Shown here: piece by piece, positions 44,462-53,407 of the stretch
How the letters are laid out: each line of letters starts with the position of its first letter
How positions within the stretch are numbered: position 1 is the stretch's first letter
NCBI RefSeq assembly: GCF_016907335.1
Contig: NZ_JAFBBT010000001.1
Span: 2,356,001-2,420,000, forward strand
Direction: 5' to 3'
Origin: Curtobacterium herbarum
GTDB taxonomy: Bacteria > Actinomycetota > Actinomycetes > Actinomycetales > Microbacteriaceae
DNA: 64,000 nucleotides
Program-made: the position numbers and the translations under genes
The notes under the pieces: model-generated
What the model was told of the DNA's origin: nothing
The model's input: only the letters and a program-made list of their open reading frames with translations
Database searches by the model: none

Positions 44462-44779
44462 TCAGTGGACCGGTTCGTCCATGCCGCACGCCGCCTGGTG
44501 GGCCGCCTCGAGGACGTCCGCCCACACGCCGGCAGCCGGCCACGACGGGTCGGAGGTGACCACCTCGACGTCGGCGAACCGACGGATCTCGGCGACCACG
44601 GCCTCCCGGCCGGCGGCCCGCGCAGCGCGCCCCGCCGCATCCGGCACGGCGGTGTGCAGATCGGCGACGACGCGGTCGCGATGTGGTCCGTCGAGCGAAC
44701 CGAGGTCGACGACGCCCTTCCAGGCGGAGTCGAGTTCGGCGCGCAGTCGGACGATCTCCGGATGGTCCGGGTCGTACAT
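44462..44779 (-). CDS. Small soluble protein of unknown function
   Basis: A 105-residue acidic, helical protein (EIVRLRAELDSAWKGVVDLG, AAREAVVAEIRRFADVEVV). No motif recognised. ATG at 44779. It sits alone between the FUSC-like gene (+, converging) and the response regulator (+, diverging). Confidence 0.6.
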   Translation of the reverse strand: MYDPDHPEIVRLRAELDSAWKGVVDLGSLDGPHRDRVVADLHTAVPDAAGRAARAAGREAVVAEIRRFADVEVVTSDPSWPAAGVWADVLEAAHQAACGMDEPVH

Positions 44780-44986
44780 GATGCCCCCAAGTACAGGACG
44801 GTCTGTCGGGTACAGCGTCCGGGCCGGAGCATAGCAACGCGACGGGATCGGCCAGTACCGGCGGGTCTCGGCTTGTCCACAGGGCGCAGCGGAGGCCCGG
44901 ACCTGCTGTGACGGTGTTCAGCCCTGTCGGGTGGCGATCCGCCCGCGCGACCCGGTTCGGTGCCACGATGGTGGCGGGAGGTCCAG

Positions 44987-45664
44987 ATGCGCTTGTTGGT
45001 GGTCGAGGACGATGACGAGATGCGCGCGCTCATGGAGCGCGGGCTCGCCGCAGAGGGATACCGCGTCACCGCGGTCGAGAACGGCGTCGAGGCGCTGATC
45101 GCGCTCGGTGAGCAGGCGTACGACATCGCCGTGGTCGACGTGATGATGCCCGGCATGTCCGGGTTCGAGCTGGCCCGACGCGTCCGCGAGCGAGAGGACC
45201 CGGTCCGGATCCTGCTCGTCACCGCACGGGACGCCGTCGACGACCGGGTCTTCGGGCTCGACGCCGGCGCCGACGACTACCTCACCAAGCCGTTCGCGTT
45301 CGCCGAACTGACCGCTCGCCTGCGGGCGCTCGGTCGTCGCGAGCCGGTCGGTGCACCCCGCACCATCGAGGTCGGTGACGTCTCGATCGACTCCGAGGCC
45401 CGTCGCGTCTCCATCAAGGGCCAGCGGGTCGCGATGAGCCCCACCGAGTTCGCGCTGCTCCGGCTGCTCGCCCGCTCGGTCGGGACGGTCGTCGACCGGC
45501 CGAAGATCCTCGAAGAGGTCTGGGACGGCTCGCAGCACGTCGACCCGAACGTCGTCGAGCAGTACATCTCGTACCTGCGGAAGAAGCTCGTCGCGCAGGA
45601 GGCGACGGTCGCCATCAGCACGGTGCGCGGCCGCGGCTACCGGCTCGACCTCATCGGCGCGTGA
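44987..45664 (+). CDS. OmpR/PhoB-family response regulator
   Basis: A 225-residue two-component regulator. The receiver domain has acidic residues in VVEDDDEM, the phosphoacceptor Asp51 in VVDVMMPGMSG, Thr in LLVTARD and Lys in YLTKPFAF. The C-terminal winged helix (PTEFALLRLLARSVGTVVDRPKILEEVWDG...VVEQYISYLRKKL) is of the OmpR/PhoB type, close to MprA/CutR-like regulators. ATG at 44987 has GGGAGG 5 nt upstream; an upstream ATG at 44960 is rejected. The cognate kinase follows after 7 nt. Confidence 0.95.
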   Translation: MRLLVVEDDDEMRALMERGLAAEGYRVTAVENGVEALIALGEQAYDIAVVDVMMPGMSGFELARRVREREDPVRILLVTARDAVDDRVFGLDAGADDYLTKPFAFAELTARLRALGRREPVGAPRTIEVGDVSIDSEARRVSIKGQRVAMSPTEFALLRLLARSVGTVVDRPKILEEVWDGSQHVDPNVVEQYISYLRKKLVAQEATVAISTVRGRGYRLDLIGA

Positions 45665-45671
45665 CGACCGC

Positions 45672-47189
45672 GTGACGCGGTCGGACGGGGCGGCACCCGC
45701 GCGGCGGACCCGGTGGACGCTGCGCTCGCTCTCCCTGCGCTCCCGCATCACGATCGGGTCGACGGTCATCGCGGCCGTCGTCATCGCGCTGCTCGTGGTC
45801 GTGATGCGGCTACAGGTCGTCAGCGTCGTCGCGCGGGCCACCGAGACGCTGCTCGACGCCGACACCGACCCGTACGTCGCCACGCTCGAGGTCGACAGCA
45901 ACCCGAACCTGTCGCCGCCCGGCAACGCCCAGTTCGTCGCCGTGGTGTCGCCGACGGGTGAGATCACCCTGTCGTCGATGCCCGGCAGTCTTGAACAGGC
46001 ACTCGGCAGTCTCCGCACCGCCCCCGCCGGCACCTCGGTCATCGACGTCGGCAAATCCGAGTACCGCGTCGTCATCGAGCACCCGGTGAACCAGGCGGGA
46101 CGCTGGACGGTGGTCGCCGCCCGCAACTCGCAGGCCGAGGCGATCGTCGTCGACGACCTCACCACGACGCTGTCCTTCACGGGGCTGGCGATCCTGGTGG
46201 CCTTCGGCGTCGCGTCCTGGGTGCTCGCGACCACCACGCTGCGTCCCGTCAACCGGATGCGCCGCGAGGCCGAACGGCTCTCCGTCGCCCCGGAACGCGC
46301 CGAACTGCCGGTCGGTCCGGCACAGGACGAACTGGCGTCCCTCGCCACGACGCTGAACGCCTTCCTCGCCCGCACCCGCCAGGCCACCGAGCGGGAACGC
46401 CAGATGGTCTCCGACGCCAGCCACGAACTGCGGACCCCGCTGGCGATCCTCACCACCCAGCTCGACCTGGCCTCGCTCGACGGCGACGACGCCCAGGCCC
46501 TGGCCGCCCACATCGAACGGGCGAAGAACAGCGTCGCGCGGCTCTCGCGCCTGGCCAACGACCTGCTCACCCTGTCCCGCATCGAGGAGTCCGAACGCCG
46601 CTCGGCCGACGGCGCCACGGAGACGGCGACCGCCTGGTCGGACCTCGGCGACGAGGTGATGGCCGCCGTCGACCGCGTCCGGCTCATCGCGAGTGCCAAG
46701 GACGTCACCGTCGACTTCGAGCTCGACCCGCCCGTCGCGGTCGGCGGCTCGGGCCCCGGCATCGGCGGCGGCACGACGGAACCGCAGTACCGGCTCGACA
46801 CCGGCGGGATGGCACAGCTCGTCACCAACACCGCCGGGAACGCCGTCGCCGCACTCCCCCGCGGCGGCAGCGTCCTGGTCACCTGGCGCACCACCCCCGG
46901 CGAGGGCGTGCTCCAGATCACCGACGACGGGCCCGGCGTCCCCGAGTCGTTCGTCCCCGTCGCGTTCGACCGCTTCACCCGCCCGGACGAGGCCCGCACG
47001 TCACGACGCGCCCCGGACGCAGCACCCGGCATCCCGATGCCCGGCGGCTCCGGCCTGGGACTGGCGATCGTCCGCGCGGTCGCCGAACGGGCTGGAGGCT
47101 CGGCCACCCTCCGCAATGTGCCCGCCGGCGGGCTCGAGGTCACCATCCGCGTCCCGGAGGTGCGGACCACGCCGAGCCAGGCGCGCTGA
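45672..47189 (+). CDS. Sensor histidine kinase
   Basis: A 505-residue membrane kinase. Two helices (residues ~27-47 and ~163-187) flank an external sensor region of ~115 residues (with VSPTGEITLSSMPGS), then HAMP, then the dimerisation helix with His251 in SDASHELRTPLAILTTQ. The ATPase domain has GGMAQLVTNTAGNAV (N box, somewhat divergent), ITDDGPGVP (G1) and GGSGLGLAIVRAVAE (G2). The signal sensed is not known. It pairs with the response regulator 7 nt upstream. Confidence 0.95.
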   Translation: MTRSDGAAPARRTRWTLRSLSLRSRITIGSTVIAAVVIALLVVVMRLQVVSVVARATETLLDADTDPYVATLEVDSNPNLSPPGNAQFVAVVSPTGEITLSSMPGSLEQALGSLRTAPAGTSVIDVGKSEYRVVIEHPVNQAGRWTVVAARNSQAEAIVVDDLTTTLSFTGLAILVAFGVASWVLATTTLRPVNRMRREAERLSVAPERAELPVGPAQDELASLATTLNAFLARTRQATERERQMVSDASHELRTPLAILTTQLDLASLDGDDAQALAAHIERAKNSVARLSRLANDLLTLSRIEESERRSADGATETATAWSDLGDEVMAAVDRVRLIASAKDVTVDFELDPPVAVGGSGPGIGGGTTEPQYRLDTGGMAQLVTNTAGNAVAALPRGGSVLVTWRTTPGEGVLQITDDGPGVPESFVPVAFDRFTRPDEARTSRRAPDAAPGIPMPGGSGLGLAIVRAVAERAGGSATLRNVPAGGLEVTIRVPEVRTTPSQAR

Positions 47190-47213
47190 CGGGCTGACGC
47201 GAACCGGGCCACT

Positions 47214-47287
47214 GGACGGCCGGTCGTGGGACGGCCGGTCGTGAGCCGGCCGGTCGTGAGCCGGCCGGTCGTGTGCCGACCGGTCAC
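47214..47287. repeat. 15-nt tandem repeat x5 between the histidine kinase and dnaE2
   Basis: Units at 47214-47228, 47229-47243, 47244-47258 and 47259-47273 (form GGACGGCCGGTCGTG or AGCCGGCCGGTCGTG) and a degenerate fifth to 47287 that includes the dnaE2 stop codon. The two genes converge here. Confidence 0.85.
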
Positions 47288-50200
47288 TGGAAGTCCCGAG
47301 ACCGGGTCCGGACCGCGAGGGGCAGGTGCTCGATCCGGTCCGCGACCAGGTTCACCACACCGTCCGGCGACCGCTCGAGAATCCCCCGCACGACGACCGC
47401 CGGCGACTCACGGGCCACCCGCCGGTACTTCCCCCAGACACCGACGCTGCAGATGACGTTCACCAGGCCGGACTCGTCCTCGACGTTGAGGAACGTGATC
47501 CCCGACGCCGTCGCCGGACGCTGCCGGTGCGTGACGATGCCGCCGACCTCGACCCGCCGGCCGGTCTCCGCGGTCCGGGTGTCCCCGACGCTGAGCACCC
47601 CGCGGTCCGACAGTCGCTGCCGCAGGTGTGCCATCGGGTGGTCGTCGGTCGACATGCCCGTCGACCACATGTCCGCGATGAGGACGTCCCCGCTGGTCAT
47701 CTGTCCGAACAGCGGCGGCTGCACGACGACCTGGGTGTCCGGCAGCTGGTCGGCCCGCTCGGCCGCCGCCTGCGCCGCGGACCACATGCCGGCCCGACGG
47801 TCGATGCCCAGGGACTCGAACGCGTCGGCGGCGGCGAGTGCTTCGAGCTGCGCCGTGGTGAGGCCGACCCGTCGTGCCAGGTCGGACATGTCGGTGAAGG
47901 GCCCGTTCGCCCGCCGCTCGGCCACGATGCGCTCGGCACTGCGTCGGCCGAGCGAGGCGACCTCGGCCAACCCGAGCCGTACGGCGAACGCGCCGTCCCG
48001 ACGGTGCGCGGCGGTGTCGTCCGCGGCGTCCCGGTCGAAGGGCAACACCGGCGGCTGCTCCGTCGCCAGGCACGCGTCCCCCAGGCCACCGGGCGCGGCG
48101 GTCCCCGCGGCACGGTCGGGGTCCTCGACCGGCTCGAGGGTCGCATCGACGTCCGAGCGCAGGATGTCCGGCCGCAGCACGCGGACCCCGTGCCTGCGGG
48201 CGTCGGCCACGAGGGTCTGCGGTGAGTAGAAGCCCATCGGCTGCGCCCGGAGCAGTGCCGCCAGGAAGGCGCCCGGGTAGTGCAGGCGCATCCACGCGCT
48301 GGCGTAGACGATGAGCGCGAAGCTGATCGAGTGGCTCTCCGCGAAGCCGAAGTTCGCGAACGCCTGGATCTTGGCGTAGATGGTGTCGGCGTCCTCGCCG
48401 TGGATGCCGTTCTCCGCCATCCCCCGGTAGAGCTTGTCCCGCAGCCGGTCGATCTTCTCGAGGCCCCGCTTGGACCCCATCGCCCGACGGAGCAGGTCGG
48501 CGTCGTCCCCGGAGCAGTTGCCGACCGCGATCGCCATCTGCATGAGCTGCTCCTGGAACAGCGGCACGCCGAGGGTCCGTTCCAGCACCGGTTCGAGGGC
48601 CGGGTGCAGGTACGTCACCGGCTCCTCACCGGTCCGGCGTCGGATGTACGGGTGGACCGCGCCGCCCTGGATCGGCCCGGGACGGACCAGGGCGACCTCG
48701 ATGACCAGGTCGTAGAACCGCCGGGGCAGCAGCCGGGGCAGCGTGCCCATCTGCGCGCGGGACTCCACCTGGAACACCCCGATGGTGTCCGCACGGCAGA
48801 GCTGGTCGTAGACGCCCTGCTCCTCCTTCGGGATGGAGTGCATGTCCCACCGCTCGCCGCAGTGGTCGGCCGCCAGGTCGAACGAGTACTGCAGCGCGGC
48901 GAGCATGCCGAGACCGAGCATGTCGAATTTCACGAGCCCCATGTAGGCGCAGTCGTCCTTGTCCCACTGCAGCACGGTCCGGCCGTCCATCCGGGCGTGC
49001 TCGATCGGCACCACCTCACCCACGGGCCGGTCGGTCAGGACCATGCCGCCCGAGTGGATGCCGAGGTGCCGCGGGAACCCGAGGACCTGTTGGGCCAGGT
49101 CGACCACGGGCTCCGGGATGTCGTGGTCCTGGCTCTCGGTGACCGAACCCCACCGCTCGACCTGCTTCGACCAGGCGTCCTGCTGCCCGGGGCTGTGGCC
49201 GAGCGCCTTCGCCATGTCCCGCACCGCGCCCTTCGGTCGGTAGGTGATGACGTTGGCGACCTGTGCGGCGTTGAACCGGCCGTACTTGTCGTAGACGTAC
49301 TGGATCACCTCTTCTCGCCGGTCGGAGTCGAAGTCCACGTCGATGTCGGGCTCCTCGTCGCGCATCGACGACAGGAAGCGTTCGAACGGCAGGCCGTACC
49401 GGATCGAGTCGACGGCGGTGATCTCGAGCAGGAAGCAGACCGCCGAGTTCGCCGCGGACCCGCGTCCCTGGCAGAGGATCCCCCGACCGCGGGCGAACTG
49501 CACCATGTCCCGGACGATCAGGAAGTAGCCGGGGAAGCCCTTGTCCTCGATGACGGACAGTTCGCGTTCGATGCGCTCCCGCTTGTGCGCGTCCACCCCG
49601 TCGGCGTCCCCCGGGTAGAACCGGCGGGCCCCCTGCCAGGTGAGGTCGCGCAGCCAGCTCATCGGCGTGTGGCCGTCCGGCACGTCGAGGTCGGGCAGCC
49701 CGGGCTTCGCCGTCCGCAGTGCGAACCCGAGTTCGTCGGCGAGCTCCACGCTCCGCTCGACCGCACCCGGCCACCGTTCGAACCGCCGTGCCATCTCGGC
49801 GCCGGAGCGCAGGTGCGCGGTGTCCGCGGCGGGCAACCACCCGTCGATCTCGTCGAGGCTGCGGCGGGCCCGGACCGCGGCGAGGGCGGTCGCGACCGGG
49901 AACCGGTCCGGGGTGGCGTAGTGGACGTTCCCGGTCGCCACGACGGGCAGCGCGTGCCGGTCGGCCAGGAGGGCCAGGACGTCGTTCCGGGCGCTGTCGA
50001 GCGGGTCGCCGTGGTCGGAGAGCTCGACCACCACGTTGCCGGTGCCGAACCGGTCCAGCAGCGCCCGCAGTGCCTGCTCCGCCGCGCTCTCGCCGCCGCG
50101 CTCGAGGGCCTGGCGGACGCTGCCCTTGCGACAGCCGGTGAGCACCCGCCACCGCCCGCCCGAGCGTTCCGCGAGGTCGTCGAGGTCGTACCGCGGCCGC

Positions 50201-50718
50201 CCCTTCTCGGAGCCCGCGGCGAGGTGCGCGGCGGTCACCGCGCCGGCCATCCGGTGGTACCCGTCCTGCCCGTCGGCCAGGAGCAGCAGGTGCGAGCCCT
50301 CGGGATCGGGGACGCCGTTCTGCGGCTCGGTGAGCCCGAGCGACAGTTCGGCGCCGTAGACCGTGGTGATGCTCGGGTACGTCTCGGCGACCTCGGCCAT
50401 CCGGGCAGCCCCGTAGAAGCCGTCGTGATCCGTGATCGCCAGCCCGCAGAGGCCCAGGCGTGCCGCTTCTTCCAGCAGGTGCTCCGGTGGGCTCGCCCCG
50501 TCCAGGAAGCTGAAGGTCGAGTGCGCGTGGAGTTCGGCGTACGGGACGACCGGGGCAGCGTCCGGCGTGGCGACGTCCGCCGGCCGGTACGGTGCACGCT
50601 TCCGCGACCAGGCCGGGCTGTCACCACCGTCGCCCTCGGGGGTCGTGCCCGGGCTGCGCTTGTCCGAGAGGGCACGCTCGAACTGCGACCACGGGATCGG
50701 CGGGTTGTTGTACCCCAT
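47284..50718 (-). CDS. dnaE2: Error-prone DNA polymerase III alpha (DnaE2)
   Basis: A 1144-residue C-family polymerase for mutagenic translesion synthesis. The PHP domain begins YAELHAHSTFSFLDGASPPEHLLEEAARLGLCGLAITDHDGFYG. The catalytic aspartate motif is PDIDVDFDSDRREEV and QFARGRGILCQGRGSAANSAVCFLL marks the palm. C-terminal OB domain: VEVGGIVTHRQRPATASGITFLNVEDESGLVNV. ATG at 50718 (MGYNNPPIPWSQFERALSDK, a DnaE2-type N-terminus) is 13 nt after the imuB stop. Together with ImuA and ImuB it forms the mutasome, induced by DNA damage. Confidence 0.97.
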   Translation of the reverse strand: MGYNNPPIPWSQFERALSDKRSPGTTPEGDGGDSPAWSRKRAPYRPADVATPDAAPVVPYAELHAHSTFSFLDGASPPEHLLEEAARLGLCGLAITDHDGFYGAARMAEVAETYPSITTVYGAELSLGLTEPQNGVPDPEGSHLLLLADGQDGYHRMAGAVTAAHLAAGSEKGRPRYDLDDLAERSGGRWRVLTGCRKGSVRQALERGGESAAEQALRALLDRFGTGNVVVELSDHGDPLDSARNDVLALLADRHALPVVATGNVHYATPDRFPVATALAAVRARRSLDEIDGWLPAADTAHLRSGAEMARRFERWPGAVERSVELADELGFALRTAKPGLPDLDVPDGHTPMSWLRDLTWQGARRFYPGDADGVDAHKRERIERELSVIEDKGFPGYFLIVRDMVQFARGRGILCQGRGSAANSAVCFLLEITAVDSIRYGLPFERFLSSMRDEEPDIDVDFDSDRREEVIQYVYDKYGRFNAAQVANVITYRPKGAVRDMAKALGHSPGQQDAWSKQVERWGSVTESQDHDIPEPVVDLAQQVLGFPRHLGIHSGGMVLTDRPVGEVVPIEHARMDGRTVLQWDKDDCAYMGLVKFDMLGLGMLAALQYSFDLAADHCGERWDMHSIPKEEQGVYDQLCRADTIGVFQVESRAQMGTLPRLLPRRFYDLVIEVALVRPGPIQGGAVHPYIRRRTGEEPVTYLHPALEPVLERTLGVPLFQEQLMQMAIAVGNCSGDDADLLRRAMGSKRGLEKIDRLRDKLYRGMAENGIHGEDADTIYAKIQAFANFGFAESHSISFALIVYASAWMRLHYPGAFLAALLRAQPMGFYSPQTLVADARRHGVRVLRPDILRSDVDATLEPVEDPDRAAGTAAPGGLGDACLATEQPPVLPFDRDAADDTAAHRRDGAFAVRLGLAEVASLGRRSAERIVAERRANGPFTDMSDLARRVGLTTAQLEALAAADAFESLGIDRRAGMWSAAQAAAERADQLPDTQVVVQPPLFGQMTSGDVLIADMWSTGMSTDDHPMAHLRQRLSDRGVLSVGDTRTAETGRRVEVGGIVTHRQRPATASGITFLNVEDESGLVNVICSVGVWGKYRRVARESPAVVVRGILERSPDGVVNLVADRIEHLPLAVRTRSRDFQ

Positions 50719-50731
50719 CAGGAACCGTCCT

Positions 50732-52474
50732 TCACGTCGCGATCGCCTCTGCCCACCAGCGGTGGTCGGCGAGGACCAGGTACCAGGCACGCCCGTCGTC
50801 GTCCACGAGCTGCAACCGGTGCAGTCGTCGTCCGCCGGACTCCCACCAGCGCACGACGAGCGGCCAGGGCCCGGCCCAGGCCGTGACGGCGGAGAACCGA
50901 CCCCCGCGGTCGCCGTCGGAGCGGAACCGTCCGGGCGCACCGGTCAGGGTGCCGCGCTCGTCGACGTCCACGGCCCCGCCGTCCGCCGTCACGACGTCCA
51001 CCGGTCGGGGGCGGTCGAGGACCGTCGCCGGCGGCGGCCCCGGCAGCTTGCCCGGCCACGGACGGTCCCGCACCACGGCCAGCGCACGCTCACCACCGGC
51101 CGGGGCGTCGCCCCAGGGCACGAGCACGATGCGTTCGGCCAGGGTGCGACCACCCCCGATCCGCGGCGTGACGACCCCGTCGTGCCCGACCATGCCCTGC
51201 ACGCGGGCCAACCCGTGGTGGACCCGTTCGTCCGGGCCGGAACCCCAGAGCCCACGCTCGTGGTTCGCCAGGTCGTCCACCGCGACCGGTTCGAGCACGA
51301 CCGTGGTCACCGGCGCCTCGAGCCCGGTCGGGTCGACCCCGCCCGCGAGCTGCCAGCGCACCCGGTCCACCACGTCGGCGGCGTCGAACCACCGCGGGTG
51401 CGCCCAGACCCGTTCGAGCAGGACGTCCCGCTCGTCGACGATGCCGACGCGGATCGTCGTCGCCACGAGCCCTGCGCTCCGGAGCTTCGCCGCGAACTCG
51501 TCGGCGGACCGGCGGAAGGCGAACGCGATCTGGTCAGCACGGTCGAGCGGCGGCTCGAAGGACGCCTGGACCTCGAGGTCGGGCGGGACGTCCCGCGCGG
51601 CGACCTCGCGCGGATCACGGCCGCCGGCGAGCCGGTGCAGGAACGCACCGGGCACGCCGAAGCGGTCGCGCACCTGTTCGTCGGTGAGCGCGGCGAAGTC
51701 ACCGAGCGTCGTCAGACCGAGGCGTCCGAGCACCATCGCGAGGTCGGGGTCGCCGAGCACCCCGAGCGGCAGCGGGGCGAGGAACGTGCCCGACCCGCCG
51801 ACCGGCACCATCCGGACGCGCTCCCCCGGCCGGGTCGGCCGTGCCCGGGCTGCCTGCTCCGCCGCGAACGGGGTGTCCGCCACACCCGCACGCACACCGG
51901 GAGCGCCGTGGTCGGCGGCGATGCCGGCCAGGATCGTCGCGGCTGCCCGCTCACCACCGTGGTACCGCGCCGGCCCGCGGGCACGGAGCGCGATCGTCCC
52001 CGGGCGCAGGACCTCGACCCCGGGCGCGGCCGCCTCGATCGCGCGGATGACCGGCTCGAAGGCCCGGTGGTCGAGGGCGTCGTCGTAGGGCTGCGTGACG
52101 AGCTCGGTGCAGCGGGCCTGTGCTTCGCGGACCCGCAGACCGCGCACGACCCCGACCTGTCGTGCCGAGGCGGAACTGGCGAAGACCATACCCTTCGCGA
52201 TGAGGGCGAACGGCTGCTCCGGCGGTGCCCCGGCAGCCCGGGCAGCCGCGATGACCGGCCAGTCCGGGCACCAGAGCACGATCGTCCGGGTCGGCGGGGG
52301 TTCCGGCAGACCGGCACCCCGGCTGAGTGCGTCGGCCCGGACGGCACCGGCACCCGGCAGCCCCACCCCGGGCAGCCCGGCTCCGGCAGCCCCCGCTCCG
52401 GCACGCCCGGCCCCCGGCAGCACGGCACCACCACGCGGTCCGGCGGCCGACGCCCGGCGCCCGCGCGGGCTCAC
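50732..52474 (-). CDS. imuB: ImuB, non-catalytic Y-family polymerase of the mutasome
   Basis: A 580-residue Y-family-like protein. It lacks the acidic catalytic triad: the first site reads IVLWCPDWPV, as usual in ImuB, instead of the DinB DxDxFF pattern, and the SAE/DE site is replaced. The fingers, thumb (LGLTTLGDFAALTDEQVRDRFG) and little-finger regions remain. It bridges DnaE2, ImuA and the beta clamp. The first ~60 residues are an Ala/Gly/Pro-rich repeat stretch (GAGRAGAGAAGAGLPGVGLPG). GTG at 52474 overlaps the imuA stop by 4 nt, so the genes are coupled. Confidence 0.92.
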   Translation of the reverse strand: MSPRGRRASAAGPRGGAVLPGAGRAGAGAAGAGLPGVGLPGAGAVRADALSRGAGLPEPPPTRTIVLWCPDWPVIAAARAAGAPPEQPFALIAKGMVFASSASARQVGVVRGLRVREAQARCTELVTQPYDDALDHRAFEPVIRAIEAAAPGVEVLRPGTIALRARGPARYHGGERAAATILAGIAADHGAPGVRAGVADTPFAAEQAARARPTRPGERVRMVPVGGSGTFLAPLPLGVLGDPDLAMVLGRLGLTTLGDFAALTDEQVRDRFGVPGAFLHRLAGGRDPREVAARDVPPDLEVQASFEPPLDRADQIAFAFRRSADEFAAKLRSAGLVATTIRVGIVDERDVLLERVWAHPRWFDAADVVDRVRWQLAGGVDPTGLEAPVTTVVLEPVAVDDLANHERGLWGSGPDERVHHGLARVQGMVGHDGVVTPRIGGGRTLAERIVLVPWGDAPAGGERALAVVRDRPWPGKLPGPPPATVLDRPRPVDVVTADGGAVDVDERGTLTGAPGRFRSDGDRGGRFSAVTAWAGPWPLVVRWWESGGRRLHRLQLVDDDGRAWYLVLADHRWWAEAIAT

Positions 52475-53310
52475 GAGGCCACCGCCACGGGACGCAGGAC
52501 CCGTCCACCGGTCACGGCAGCGGCCGGCGCCGCAGCACGCACCGAACCGTCCGCCGCGGGCAGCAGGAGCTCGGTGCTCGTCGGCCGGACGGCTCCGGCA
52601 CGGCCGGATGCCGTGACGGTCACCCGACGTTCGGTGAGGTACCCGTGCCCCTGGCCGATGCCGCTCCAGCGCGACTCGGTGACCCGCAGGGTGACGTCGG
52701 CACCCGGCCAGGCGCCGAGCGCGACGAGGGCGGCGCCGCGCTGTCGGAGCCGTGCGGAGAGCCGGGCGACGTCACCGGGCACCACCCGGCCGAGCGGTCG
52801 GGTGAGGACGATCTGTGCCACGTCGGCGAGGGCCGCGGTGACCGCGAGCCACTGGTCGCCCGGGTCCGGCACCAGCACGAGTCGTTCCAGGTCGATGCCG
52901 GCCGCGGCTGCGGCTTCGACGCCGAAGGACGGCACCCCGACCACGGCGCACCAGGCCCCGGACGCGGAGGCCGCCTGCAGCATGGTCTGGGCGAGCAGCA
53001 CCGACTCCGGCACCGAGTACGTACCCCCGGCGCGGATGGCACCGCCCGGCAGCAGCGGCGCGAGGGCGTCGGCGGTGGGCAGCCCCTCGGTGTCCACGCG
53101 GGTCGCTTCCATGTCGGCGACCCGGGAGCGCAGCGAGGTGATCCGGTCGAGCGCAGCCCGTGCCGCGCCGACGTGGTCGGAAGCGCGGGCACCGGCAGCA
53201 CCAGCACCAGAACTGGAACGGGCAGCACCGTTCCGCCCGATGTGCTCCCGGTCCCCGCGTCCGCGGTCGCCACGCTCATCGGACGACCGGAGTACCGCCG
53301 CCGTCTGCAT
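52471..53310 (-). CDS. imuA: ImuA-like RecA-related mutasome protein
   Basis: A 279-residue protein of the ImuA/ImuA' group, with a weak RecA-like fold and a degenerate P-loop region (LPGGAIRAGGTYSVPESVLLAQ), followed by GAWCAVVGVPSFGVEAAAAAGIDLERLVLVPDPGDQWLAVTAALAD. It works with ImuB and DnaE2 in damage tolerance. ATG at 53310 was chosen because TTGACA-N17-GAATAT-N6-ATG makes a complete leaderless promoter; an ATG at 53328 and a frame to 53427 would overlap the promoter and LexA box. Coding is followed directly by imuB. Confidence 0.88.
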   Translation of the reverse strand: MQTAAVLRSSDERGDRGRGDREHIGRNGAARSSSGAGAAGARASDHVGAARAALDRITSLRSRVADMEATRVDTEGLPTADALAPLLPGGAIRAGGTYSVPESVLLAQTMLQAASASGAWCAVVGVPSFGVEAAAAAGIDLERLVLVPDPGDQWLAVTAALADVAQIVLTRPLGRVVPGDVARLSARLRQRGAALVALGAWPGADVTLRVTESRWSGIGQGHGYLTERRVTVTASGRAGAVRPTSTELLLPAADGSVRAAAPAAAVTGGRVLRPVAVAS

Positions 53311-53316
53311 GCCCTC

Positions 53317-53345
53317 ATATTCGAACATGTGTTCGATCATGTCAA
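53317..53345 (-). promoter_or_regulatory. imuA promoter (leaderless)
   Basis: On the minus strand, -35 TTGACA (53345-53340), a 17-nt spacer and -10 GAATAT (53322-53317), then 6 nt to the ATG at 53310. This is the best consensus promoter in the window. Confidence 0.75.
53321..53336. promoter_or_regulatory. LexA (SOS) box 1
   Basis: Perfect palindrome TCGAACATGTGTTCGA matching the gram-positive/actinobacterial LexA consensus GAAC-N4-GTTC. It sits inside the imuA promoter spacer and overlaps the -10, an ideal repression site. Confidence 0.92.
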
Positions 53346-53373
53346 CCGGCACCGACATCCGGTGGACAACTGG

Positions 53374-53389
53374 TCGAACACCTGTTCGA
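53374..53389. promoter_or_regulatory. LexA (SOS) box 2
   Basis: Second perfect match, TCGAACACCTGTTCGA, 53 nt upstream of box 1 (centre to centre) and 19 nt before the pabB stop region on the same strand. Five helical turns of spacing may allow cooperative LexA binding. Confidence 0.85.
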
Positions 53390-53407
53390 CCGGTCAGGAA
53401 GCCTCGA

